NCBI GenBank assembly: GCA_902797405.1 | Contig: CADBSP010000183.1 | Location: 1 to 9,484 of the forward strand | Direction: 5' to 3' | DNA length: 9,484 nucleotides | Origin: an uncultured Eubacteriales bacterium | Lineage (GTDB): Bacteria; Bacillota; Clostridia; Peptostreptococcales; Anaerovoracaceae | Part shown: positions 1 through 6,492 of the stretch, in pieces | How the letters are laid out: each line of letters begins with the position of its first letter | Numbering within the stretch: position 1 is the stretch's first letter | Program-made: the position numbers and the translations under genes | The notes under the pieces: generated by a model | Told to the model about the DNA's origin: nothing | The model's database searches: none | What the model saw: only the letters and a program-made list of their open reading frames with translations

Positions 1-1524
1 AATAAGTTCGGGTTTTTCTTCTACCTTTGATATATACTCCTCATTTCGAAGAACTAATCTCAGGACTTCCGCTTCCAGGTGCGTCACTCCGCTTTCTTCA
101 GCTTCCTTTGCTCTATCTTTGTTCTTCCCTCTTTCCTCAGGGTTTTCAGAATAGCTGTTTGCAGGCGATTGATTTGTATTTGTTCCATTGCTGCGGTTCG
201 AATTACGATTTTTATTCCAGTCCGGGTCTTCTGCTGCGTTTGCTTCTTCCAAGAGCACGGATTTGGATATATCCAATTCTTTTGCCATCTTGGATGCATA
301 TTCCTCACGCTCTCCCGGTGTGAGAGTCCTAAGAACTGCGGCGATTCGCTTTATTGCAGTTATTCTCTGGTGGTGGTCTCCCATGTTGAGGTTCGCTATG
401 GCGCTCATTATCTTATAGTCGCCATAATGCTGTGCTTTCTCCACAAGTTCCAGGAAGGCATCTTTTCCGTTTGCTTTTATGAATTCGTCCGGATCTTTTC
501 CGTCCGTAACATGCATTACCCTTACGTCCAGGCCTTCTGAGCGCAGTATTTCCATTCCTCTGAGCGCCGCCTGGTGACCTGCGGTATCCGCATCATAGCA
601 AAGAACGACTTTCTTAGCATATCTTTTAATCATTCGTGCTTGCTGCTCCGTCAAGGCAGTGCCCAGCGATGCAGCCACATTCTCTATACCCGCCTGATAG
701 AGCGCTACAACGTCCATATACCCTTCAACCAGGATCAAGTATCCGAGTTTGCTTACGGCAGTCCTGGAAAGATTCAATCCGTAGAGGTTGTTCTTCTTCT
801 GGAAGACTTTGCTCTCCTGGGAGTTGAGGTATTTGGGATTGTCCTCGGATGAAAGCGCGCGTCCACCGAAGCCGATGACTTTGCCCCTGGTGTTTATGAT
901 TGGGAAAATCACCCTGTTTCTGAATTTATCAAAATACCTTTTGCCATCGTCGCTATTGGCTTTTGCGTCGGACTTGTTGCTGACTGAGATTAAGCCTAGT
1001 TCCAGAAGATCTTTCTCTTCGTGTCCCTTTGATTTCAGGTATTGATAGAGGCTTTCCCAATCGTCCTCAGCATAACCGATTCCGAACTTTTTTAGGTATT
1101 TTGGATTGATGTTTCTTCCCTTCATGTAGGAATAGCCTCTGTTGGCTTTTTCCGTGAAGTTGCTGTAGAAGAACTTTGCTGCATCTTTGTTAATTTGGTA
1201 GTATTTTTCTAAGTCTTCGCCTCTGCCTCTGGTTTCTTCCAGTTCTATTCCGTATTCCCCGGCAAGTTTTTCAACCGCTTCGTTGAATTCCAGGTTGTAG
1301 AATCTTTTTACAAATTCGATTACATCGCCTGATGCCTGGCAACCAAAGCAGTAAAACATCTGCCTGGGCTCGTTTACATTGAAAGATGGCGTTTTCTCGC
1401 TGTGGAAAGGACAGACCGCCTTGTGACTGGAGCCTGCTTTCTTAAGCGGTATTGCACGCCCGATAACATCTACTATATTTACTTGATCTTTCAGATTTGT
1501 TATGGATCTGTTGGTATAAGCCAT
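1..1524 (-). CDS. dnaG: DNA primase DnaG (3' end beyond left edge)
   Basis: Makes the RNA primers for lagging-strand and initiation synthesis, working with the replicative helicase. The reading frame is open from ATG at 1524 to the left edge, giving 508 residues; bacterial primases usually have about 580-600, so much of the helicase-binding C-terminal domain is missing. Seen directly: an N-terminal CHC2 zinc finger with C38, H41, C59 and C62 (CPFH...CFGC); a central catalytic core; and a TOPRIM domain with E267 in VEGYMD and D311/D313 in CYDADTAG, the metal-binding acids of the family. Residues about 405-455 form a polar Asn/Ser/Glu/Lys-rich linker, followed by the start of a helical domain (EVLRLVLRNEEYISKVEE). 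The AGGAG site at 1538-1542 is about 13 nt from the ATG, longer than usual. The gene follows dgt, a common clostridial order; rpoD would be expected next but is not in the window. Confidence 0.97.
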   Translation of the reverse strand, partial: MAYTNRSITNLKDQVNIVDVIGRAIPLKKAGSSHKAVCPFHSEKTPSFNVNEPRQMFYCFGCQASGDVIEFVKRFYNLEFNEAVEKLAGEYGIELEETRGRGEDLEKYYQINKDAAKFFYSNFTEKANRGYSYMKGRNINPKYLKKFGIGYAEDDWESLYQYLKSKGHEEKDLLELGLISVSNKSDAKANSDDGKRYFDKFRNRVIFPIINTRGKVIGFGGRALSSEDNPKYLNSQESKVFQKKNNLYGLNLSRTAVSKLGYLILVEGYMDVVALYQAGIENVAASLGTALTEQQARMIKRYAKKVVLCYDADTAGHQAALRGMEILRSEGLDVRVMHVTDGKDPDEFIKANGKDAFLELVEKAQHYGDYKIMSAIANLNMGDHHQRITAIKRIAAVLRTLTPGEREEYASKMAKELDISKSVLLEEANAAEDPDWNKNRNSNRSNGTNTNQSPANSYSENPEERGKNKDRAKEAEESGVTHLEAEVLRLVLRNEEYISKVEEKPELI

Positions 1525-1671
1525 CGCAGATTTATCGCTCCTAATCTAATAATTCTGCATAGGATTGCGATTTCCTTTTTTTATTTAAAATAATGTTAGA
1601 TAATTTGGGAAACCAAATATATGCCCGATTGGTAACGGCTATTTGGATTGCAGAAATATATTCACTGCGCG

Positions 1672-2021
1672 AAACAGTTTGCTGAAACAAATTTAATGTA
1701 CTAAACAGTTTGCTGAAATAAATTTAATGTGCTAAACAGTTTGCTGAAAAATATTTAATGCGCAACAGTTTGCTGAAAAAAATTTAATGCGCTAAACAGT
1801 TTGCTGAAAAATATTTAATGCGCGAAACAGTTTGCTGAAATAAATTTAATGTGCAAAACAGTTTGCTGAAATAAATTTAATGTGCTAAACAGTTTTCTGA
1901 AACAATTTTAAAGCACAATACAGTTTGCTGAAAAATATTTAATGTGCAAAACAGTTTGCTGAAAAAAATTAAATGCGCAACAGTTTGCAAAAACCTATTT
2001 AATATGCGAAGCAGTTTGCGG
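1672..2021. repeat. 31-bp tandem array, about 12 units, between dgt and dnaG
   Basis: About twelve head-to-tail units start at 1672, 1703, 1734, 1764, 1794, 1825, 1856, 1887, 1918, 1949, 1979 and 2009, with period 30-31 bp. On the + strand the unit begins AAACAGTTTGCTGAAA and ends with an AT-rich AAATTTAATG(T/C)GC part. The last unit, next to dgt, is the most degenerate and stops 2 bp from the dgt stop codon. AAACAGTTT is an inverted repeat around a central A, and CAG-TTTG-CTG could form a tiny hairpin. Units touch with no unique spacers. Each has one A-tract/AAATTT block, so A-tracts recur about every three helical turns, which could bend the DNA (inference). The remaining gap, 1525-1671, holds a TTTGG-GAAA-CCAAA inverted repeat at 1604-1617 and no promoter I trust. 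Confidence 0.95.
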
Positions 2022-2023
2022 TA

Positions 2024-3022
2024 TCAATGAGTTCCAAAAATTTGCTCATAAACTGTTTTCGCGTAGCGATCTGTCATGCCTGCAATATAGTCCTTTACAA
2101 CAGTATTAATACCGTCTCTCTCCAGCGCCTTTTGTTCGTCGGTCGGGAGTTCGCCGGGATTCTCAACATAATAAGAGTATAATTTTTCAATAACCTCTTC
2201 CACCATCAATAAATCCTCTTCCTTCTTTGATTTACTGCTTCTATACACATTATCAAACATGAAGTTTCTGAGGACCAAAAGCTCCGACCAATACTCCTCA
2301 TCCATTCTAACAAAGTCCTGCCCGTCGCTGGTTTCAACTATGTTATGCACCATGTTGTTTATTCTTTGGCTGTGACGCTCTCCGAATAGTTTGATGGAGT
2401 TATTCGGTATGTCGCTGAGTGTAATGACTCCGCTTCTTATTGCATCGTCAATGTCGTGATTTATATACGCCACACGGTCGCAAAGCCTTACAATTTCGCC
2501 TTCTAATGTGGTTGGGAAACCTTTGCCCGAATGGTTGAGGATTCCGTCCCTCACTTCATAAGTCAGGTTCATGCCGACTCTGTTATTACTGTCCTCCAGG
2601 AGTTCTACTACTCTAAGGCTTTGCTCGTTGTGGTGAAAACCGCCGGGATGGATTTTATTCAGGATTTCTTCTCCGGAATGACCAAAAGGCGTATGTCCCA
2701 GGTCATGCCCCAGTGCAATCGCTTCTGTCAAGTCTTCGTTTAAATTTAGCGCGCGACAAACTGTCCTGGATATCTGGGCGACCTCCAAGGTATGCGTCAG
2801 ACGGGTTCTGAAATGGTCTCCTTCCGGTGCCAGGAAAACCTGGGTCTTATGCATGAGTCTGCGGAAAGCCTTGGAGTGAATGATCCTATCCCTGTCCCTT
2901 TGGAATTCGGTTCTGAATTCGCAGGGTTCCTCCTCCATCCTTCGACCCTTGCTCTTTGTTGACCGGGATGCCCCGGGCGCAAGGAGTTCTTCTCTTTTTT
3001 CTAAATCTTCTCTAAGTAACAT
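2024..3022 (-). CDS. dgt: dGTPase-like HD-domain deoxynucleoside triphosphate triphosphohydrolase
   Basis: Predicted to cleave dGTP or other dNTPs to the deoxynucleoside and tripolyphosphate, trimming dNTP pools. It has 332 residues, about the length of the shorter, dGTPase-like Firmicute proteins. The HD metal site is complete: H77 (RLTHTLEV), H106-D107 and H110 (GHDLGHTPFGH), and D190 (YINHDIDDA). The N-terminal RDRDRIIHSKAFRRL segment and MHKTQVF are also typical of this family. The ATG at 3022 is preceded by AAAGGG about 7 nt away, a modest ribosome site. It sits between dut and dnaG on the same strand, so both dut and dgt act on nucleotide pools just upstream of primase. Substrate choice (dGTP or broader) cannot be read from the sequence. 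A 31-bp array starts 2 bp after its stop codon. Confidence 0.95.
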   Translation of the reverse strand: MLLREDLEKREELLAPGASRSTKSKGRRMEEEPCEFRTEFQRDRDRIIHSKAFRRLMHKTQVFLAPEGDHFRTRLTHTLEVAQISRTVCRALNLNEDLTEAIALGHDLGHTPFGHSGEEILNKIHPGGFHHNEQSLRVVELLEDSNNRVGMNLTYEVRDGILNHSGKGFPTTLEGEIVRLCDRVAYINHDIDDAIRSGVITLSDIPNNSIKLFGERHSQRINNMVHNIVETSDGQDFVRMDEEYWSELLVLRNFMFDNVYRSSKSKKEEDLLMVEEVIEKLYSYYVENPGELPTDEQKALERDGINTVVKDYIAGMTDRYAKTVYEQIFGTH

Positions 3023-3039
3023 CGTTTTTCCCTTTAAAT

Positions 3040-3272
3040 AATTCCCTATTTGTTCCTTATTCCTTACGTTCCCTATATTCTCTATGTCTCTATATCTCTA
3101 TTTCTCTTATCTCTGTATCTCTATATTCCCTATTATTTCGAATCTATTTTTTTTTTATGTCTATTCTATTCCGTATTTATTTCGAATCTTATATTTCTAC
3201 CCTTTTTATTAATCCCATCTAATCCATTATTTACTCATCTATTTCTTTTGGACTCGATATCATTTCCTTCAC
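3040..3272. repeat. Polypyrimidine/polypurine low-complexity leader upstream of dgt
   Basis: About 230 bp are almost purely C/T with occasional A on the + strand, so the dgt leader RNA would be purine-rich. The core at about 3078-3130 is a degenerate (TCTCTA)n microsatellite; it includes the mirror-symmetric TCTCTATATCTCT. The motif TATTTCGAATCT occurs twice further right, at about 3134 and 3176. No open frame here looks like a gene on either strand. I see no convincing promoter. The stretch adjoins the 58-bp array that ends in dut. Confidence 0.8.
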
Positions 3273-3480
3273 TTACCCGTATGCCCAAATCCCCCGGCTC
3301 CTCTTTCAGTCTCCAAACTTGGATTTCTTATTTACCCGTATGTCCAAATCCCCCGGCTCCTCTTTATTGTTCAACCTCGACTGCCTATTTACCCGTATGC
3401 CCAAATCCACCGGCACCTCTTTAGTCTCCAAACTTGGATTTCTTATTTGCCTGTATGCCCAAATCCCCCGGCACCTCTTT
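3273..3480 (-). repeat. About 58-bp tandem array copying the dut 3' end with stop codon
   Basis: Four copies start at 3273, 3332, 3389 and 3447 (spacing 59, 57 and 58 bp). The copy at 3447 is the genuine dut 3' end. On the - strand each of the other three still reads RGAGGFGHTGK followed directly by a stop (TAG in the copy at 3389, TAA in the copy at 3332, TGA in the copy at 3273). The outermost copy keeps ETERGAGGFGHTGK. The copies are not all in one frame: the second and third (3389, 3332) are shifted relative to dut, the outermost returns to the dut frame. Spacers alternate: those after the 3273 and 3389 copies are nearly identical (CTCCAAACTTGGATTTCTTA), while the one after 3332 differs, suggesting a doubling of a two-unit block. 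Confidence 0.93.
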
Positions 3481-3883
3481 CAGTTTCAGAAATCTCGGAA
3501 ATGTCATTAACCACTTCAAACTCGACCTGTTCGAATTTGCTAATCACAACCTGAGCAATACGCTCACCATCTTTGATCAGATAGTCTTCTTTGCTCCAAT
3601 TGATAAGGGGCACATTCCACTCGCCCCTGTAGTCAGGGTCAACAGTACCGACACCATTTACTAGACCAATTCCATGCTTGATTGAAAGTCCCGAGCGTGC
3701 ACGAACCTGAGCTTCGTATCCGTCCGGCAGTTCAACGAAATAACCTGTAGGAATTAGCGCACGTTCACCCGCCTTCAACAAAAAATCGCCTTCGGGCAAA
3801 TAGGCTTCCAAATCGAACCCCGCAGAGCCCTTTGTTTGATATTCCGGAATACGTCCGGACTTCGATACAATCTTTAACTTCAT
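3443..3883 (-). CDS. dut: dUTP diphosphatase (dUTPase)
   Basis: Hydrolyses dUTP to dUMP and diphosphate, keeping uracil out of DNA and supplying dUMP for thymidylate synthesis; family members are homotrimers. From the ATG at 3883 it has 146 residues, normal for the trimeric family. All five motifs are present: I, AGFDL (21-25); II, RARSGLS (61-67); III, GVGTVDPDYRGEW (77-89) with D82 and Y85; IV, GERIAQ (106-111); V, RGAGGFGHTG (136-145), the mobile C-terminal arm that closes over the nucleotide. An upstream in-frame TTG at 3889 abuts the ribosome site and is rejected as start. A hairpin-rich array lies upstream; the dgt gene lies about 420 bp downstream, beyond three extra copies of the dut tail and a purine-rich leader. 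Confidence 0.97.
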   Translation of the reverse strand: MKLKIVSKSGRIPEYQTKGSAGFDLEAYLPEGDFLLKAGERALIPTGYFVELPDGYEAQVRARSGLSIKHGIGLVNGVGTVDPDYRGEWNVPLINWSKEDYLIKDGERIAQVVISKFEQVEFEVVNDISEISETERGAGGFGHTGK

Positions 3884-3889
3884 AAACAA

Positions 3890-3895
3890 TCCTTT
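3890..3895 (-). promoter_or_regulatory. Ribosome binding site deciding the dut start
   Basis: AAAGGA on the - strand lies 6 nt before the ATG at 3883 and directly abuts the alternative TTG at 3889. This favours the ATG, which gives a protein starting MKLKIVSKSG. Confidence 0.75.
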
Positions 3896-3930
3896 ACAAA
3901 ATAATTTAGTGACATTTCACGCTTCAATCA

Positions 3931-4255
3931 TTTTCATGGGCATCGCTCCTTTTTTTATCGATGCCCATGGGCATCGGGCTTTTTTTGGTCGATGCCCACG
4001 ATTATCAGACTATATTTCATTTATTTTCATGGGCATTGCCCCTTTTTTTATCGATGCCCATGGGCATCGGGCTTTTTTTGGTCGATGCCCACGATTATCA
4101 GACTATATTTCATTCATTTTCATGGGCATCGCCTATTTCCACCCGATGCCGAACTCCATCATCCTATTTTATCTGTTTCACGTTCGGCCTGGGCTCTTTT
4201 TTGTTCCTTGCCACGGGCAACGTTCCTTTTTTCCTCGATGCCGAACGCCATCAAA
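3931..4255. repeat. About 93-bp tandem array between the MBL-fold gene and dut
   Basis: Units begin at 3931 and 4024 (TTTTCATGGGCAT...), nearly identical over 93 bp, then a third at 4117 that diverges after about 15 bp. A fourth, weak unit at about 4210 keeps the pattern CACGGGCAACG, TTCCTTTTTT, CTCGATGCC. The third and fourth share CGATGCCGAAC(T/G)CCATC at 4144 and 4236, and the latter overlaps the stop codon of the MBL-fold gene. The array therefore runs from that stop codon almost to the dut ribosome site, with copies decaying toward the MBL-fold gene. Open frames through it on the + strand (repeated GHRAFFGRCPRLSDYIS) are by-products of the repeat, with no ribosome site and no recognisable product. 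Confidence 0.92.
3938..4090. other. Four regular hairpins: 8-bp stem, 13-nt loop, containing two perfect 18-bp palindromes
   Basis: Arms GGGCATCG and CGATGCCC pair at 3938-3945/3959-3966, 3969-3976/3990-3997, 4031-4038/4052-4059 (one mismatch, GGGCATTG) and 4062-4069/4083-4090. Every loop is exactly 13 nt with a T7 run (A7 in the leader RNA of dut). Neighbouring arms form the perfect palindrome CGATGCCCATGGGCATCG at 3959-3976 and 4052-4069. The degenerate copy at 4215-4243 still has a 13-nt loop. The palindrome plus GGC and T7 looks like a + strand terminator, but no + strand gene ends here. Role unknown; an RNA structure or a protein-binding site are both possible. Confidence 0.85.
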
Positions 4256-5540
4256 GCTCGGCGTTTCGGTAGTCCCTAGTGATGAGCTTAATTGTTATAA
4301 GCGCGTTTTCTTGGAAGGCTTCAATCGGCTGTGCACCAACCCTGGATGATACCCAGTACTCGTCCTCATAGGCTTGGTATAGTGAGTCGAGATCCTTTTT
4401 CCCACCATCAAAAGCCGCCAGGATAAAGGCCTTTTCTTTTTCTGCAGCTTTGATGTACATGTCGTAATAGTCGTTGCCGATTGATGGTGGAACAACGCCG
4501 TAGTGACTTCCGATTATAATGTCTGCATTGTACGCCTTACATTTTCTGGCGGAGGTAATTGTGTCATCAAAACTCTTAAGTATGGCTGTGTGCACATGGT
4601 CCTCATCCTCCAGTACGCCAACACTTTCGGAAACAAAGATTATGGTTTTTCCATCGCCATATGTGTGCTTCTGACTGGCACCAACCGCATTCTCGGACAA
4701 AGAGATTATGCTTTTTCCATTGCCATTCGTATGTTTTTGACTGACACCAACCTCATTCTCGGACATTGAGATTATGGTTTTTCCATTGCCATTCGTATGC
4801 TTCTGACTGGCACCAACCTCATTCTCGGACATTGAGATTATGCTTTTTCCATCGTCCTCTATTAAACCTTGGTCAAATTGCTGTTTTTGTTCAGATTCTT
4901 CCGGACCTTTTTCCCTGAGGTAATACGAGAATGAGCAGTCAGTGTGCCCAGGGGTGTGGATGGCGGTAACCTCGTATTTACCAATATCAAATATATCCCC
5001 ATCCTCCAGTACCTGGTCAACGCGAAGGTTGTCGGTTCGGATCACCATTCTTTCTGACTCTGGTTTTGATGCTTCTCCCGGAATGTATTTATCTCTGGCG
5101 GCCTTGCCGAGTCGCTCCATAGTTGCCTTTGCTCGATCGCTGGCAAACACCTTGACGAGTTTTTTCCCTCCGATTACCGTAGCACAGGGCCACCTGTCTA
5201 AGATATATGGTAGTGCGCCGATGTGGTCGTAATGCGAATGAGAAAGGATAATCTTATCCAGTTTTTCGTGGCCTATTTCCTTAAGCTTATCCTCAATATC
5301 ACTTATTACGCCATCGGAGCAATAGGCCATTCCGCAATCGTAAATCGCCACCTCTTCTCCACCGTCAATCAAAAAAGATTCGCCGCCTTTTCCGGCTGTA
5401 ACCCTGTAAATGCCTTCTGGCATTTCAAATCTATGCAACTTTTCCCCGGTCTCTCCCCAAGATTCTATATGTTCTTTATGCTCGCTCTGTATATCTTGTC
5501 CGTTATGCTTGTTAGCTGTTTCTTTGTTCTCGTAATACAT
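4251..5540 (-). CDS. Metallo-beta-lactamase-fold hydrolase with internal 22-residue repeat
   Basis: A two-metal hydrolase of the metallo-beta-lactamase fold; substrate unknown. It has 429 residues with no signal peptide or membrane segment, so is probably cytoplasmic. The metal motif is intact: H101, H103, D105 and H106 (LSHSHYDHIG), H199 (TPGHTDCS) and H346 (IIGSHYG). The segment GKTIIFVSESVGV (297-309) lies where many family members place the bridging acid; E305 may serve (inference). Just before it are three 22-residue repeats (231-296), each beginning GK(S/T)IIS(M/L)SEN, which resemble that native segment, so they look like tandem duplications of it. The acidic tail of the preceding insertion (210-230) is low complexity. 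The ATG at 5540 has no strong ribosome site, only TTTAGA; an ATG 20 nt upstream is out of frame. The first 40 residues are polar and probably not part of the fold. Confidence 0.88.
   Translation of the reverse strand: MYYENKETANKHNGQDIQSEHKEHIESWGETGEKLHRFEMPEGIYRVTAGKGGESFLIDGGEEVAIYDCGMAYCSDGVISDIEDKLKEIGHEKLDKIILSHSHYDHIGALPYILDRWPCATVIGGKKLVKVFASDRAKATMERLGKAARDKYIPGEASKPESERMVIRTDNLRVDQVLEDGDIFDIGKYEVTAIHTPGHTDCSFSYYLREKGPEESEQKQQFDQGLIEDDGKSIISMSENEVGASQKHTNGNGKTIISMSENEVGVSQKHTNGNGKSIISLSENAVGASQKHTYGDGKTIIFVSESVGVLEDEDHVHTAILKSFDDTITSARKCKAYNADIIIGSHYGVVPPSIGNDYYDMYIKAAEKEKAFILAAFDGGKKDLDSLYQAYEDEYWVSSRVGAQPIEAFQENALITIKLITRDYRNAEL
4646..4843 (-). repeat. In-frame 66-bp repeat, three units, inside the MBL-fold gene
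   Basis: The marker TTTTTCCAT recurs at 4646, 4712, 4778 and 4844, exactly 66 bp apart. The three units encode residues 231-296, each GK(S/T)IIS(M/L)SEN(E/A)VG(A/V)SQKHT followed by three variable residues. The sequence at about 4617-4645, coding the native GKTIIFVSESVGV, is a shorter and more diverged relative. The units differ from each other at only a few bases, so the expansion looks recent. Confidence 0.95.
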
Positions 5541-5591
5541 TCTAAATAATTATTTGCCATTAAAGCAATGCTACTGTTAACTGTCTTTTAT

Positions 5592-5620
5592 CTTTTAAAT
5601 ACTAACCTCGCTGTTATCAA
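5592..5620 (-). promoter_or_regulatory. Weak candidate promoter for the MBL-fold gene
   Basis: On the - strand TTGATA (5615-5620) is followed after 17 bp by TAAAAG (5592-5597), a poor -10. It lies in the only non-repeat stretch (5541-5627) between the 43-bp array and the gene. Low confidence; transcription could equally read through from the gene upstream. Confidence 0.25.
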
Positions 5621-5627
5621 GAAAAAA

Positions 5628-5929
5628 GCGATGTCATCAAACAAATCACTATCCTGATTAACTATAAGTTGCGTCGTCATCAAACAAATCACTATCCTGA
5701 TTAACTATAAGTTGCGTCGTCATCAAACGAGTCGTTATCCAGATTAACTAGTAAGTTGCGTCGTCATCAAACGAATCGATATCCAGATTAACTATAAGTT
5801 GCGTCGTCCTCAAGCGAATCGTTATCCAGATTAACTATAAATTGCGTCGTCCTCAAACAAATCACTATCCTGATTAACTATAAATTGCGTCGTCCTCAAG
5901 CGAATCGCTATCCTGATTAACTATAAATC
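5628..5929 (-). repeat. 43-bp tandem array, seven units, copying the 3' end of the upstream gene
   Basis: Units start at 5628, 5671, 5714, 5758, 5801, 5844 and 5887, all 43 bp except the third (44, one extra G). The last unit overlaps the true end of the 191-residue gene (stop 5917-5919). Read on the - strand, each copy encodes a tail like the native one: native DLVDEDDAIYS-stop, copies such as DLFEDDAIYS-stop, DSLEDDAIYS-stop and, in the distal ones, DDDATYS-stop. As 43 is not a multiple of three, consecutive copies rotate through the three frames. Sub-types are mixed along the array (AAACAAATCACT versus AAGCGAATCG variants), so duplication continued after divergence. The gap between genes (5541-5916) otherwise holds only about 87 bp of unique sequence. 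Confidence 0.95.
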
Positions 5930-6492
5930 GCATCGTCCTCATCCACGAGGTCGTTTATTCCGATTATGAATTCATCGATTTCGTAGTCTTTGGCGCCATC
6001 CAGGTCGAATTCAAGTTCTCTGTTATCTAGAAGCGCCAGCCTGTGGTCGCTAATCACGTCGCGCAAGGATTTATTCTCAGAAATGCCCTTCTCTCTGTCC
6101 GTCACTATGCAATTCTCAGTCAGGGCATAGTAGCGATGGAAGTCATCTAATTCTTCCGCAAGTTTTATCAAAGAATTGCCATTTTCGTCCTGCACCAGGC
6201 CCATCTCCTTGCCTGTGGAAAGTTCAGCCAGCGCAACGAGGTTTCTTTTAACCGCCTCGAAAATATTGTATATATCCACGTCATCATCAGGCATTCTTTC
6301 CATAATATCGTAGAAATAACTCTCGACGATTTCGGCAAAAACAGAAAGTTCAGCCTCCGAAAGCACTTCATAAATTGCGTCAGCGCCAATCTCTTTTTCA
6401 CATTCCAAAAGTTCGGCTAGATTTTCATAGTATGTAAATTCTCGCCCGTGTTCAATATCGAGTATTTGTAATAGTTCTTCTTTCGTCATCAT
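5917..6492 (-). CDS. Acidic hypothetical protein, 191 residues
   Basis: I do not recognise a family. The protein is strongly acidic, rich in Glu, Asp, Leu and Ile, and predicted mainly helical, with no signal peptide, membrane segment, cysteine pair or catalytic motif that I can identify; it is probably cytoplasmic. It begins MMTKEELLQILDIEHGREF and ends in an acidic tail, VDEDDAIYS. Two adjacent ATGs at 6492 and 6489 both follow GGAG (6498-6501), at 5 and 8 nt; the second has the better spacing, so the mature product may be 190 residues. It lies 227 bp downstream of murI on the same strand. Coding status is supported by the ribosome site, the even length of open frame and, indirectly, by the downstream array that repeats its final codons. 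Confidence 0.8.
   Translation of the reverse strand: MMTKEELLQILDIEHGREFTYYENLAELLECEKEIGADAIYEVLSEAELSVFAEIVESYFYDIMERMPDDDVDIYNIFEAVKRNLVALAELSTGKEMGLVQDENGNSLIKLAEELDDFHRYYALTENCIVTDREKGISENKSLRDVISDHRLALLDNRELEFDLDGAKDYEIDEFIIGINDLVDEDDAIYS

Noticed and set aside
1672..2021. CRISPR array
   Set aside because: The 31-bp units are directly adjacent and imperfect, with no unique spacers and no cas genes; the 43-, 58- and 93-bp arrays fail for the same reason.
1672..2021. Iteron-type replication origin
   Set aside because: No initiator gene, no DnaA-box cluster seen, and the surroundings are ordinary chromosomal genes.
3050..3510. + strand reading frames in the pyrimidine-rich region and the 58-bp array
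   Set aside because: Low-complexity composition and antisense to copies of the dut tail; no ribosome site and no recognisable domain.
3884..3889. TTG start for dut, giving a 148-residue form
   Set aside because: It directly abuts the AAAGGA ribosome site; the ATG six bases on has proper spacing and the family's usual N-terminus.
4052..4076. Rho-independent terminator on the + strand (palindrome, GGC, T7)
   Set aside because: No + strand gene ends upstream, and the T-run is also the loop of the next hairpin; better explained as part of the repeat.
3909..4349. Protein-coding genes on the + strand with repeated GHRAFFGRCPRLSDYIS
   Set aside because: They arise from reading the 93-bp hairpin repeat in several frames, lack ribosome sites and overlap the MBL-fold gene's end.
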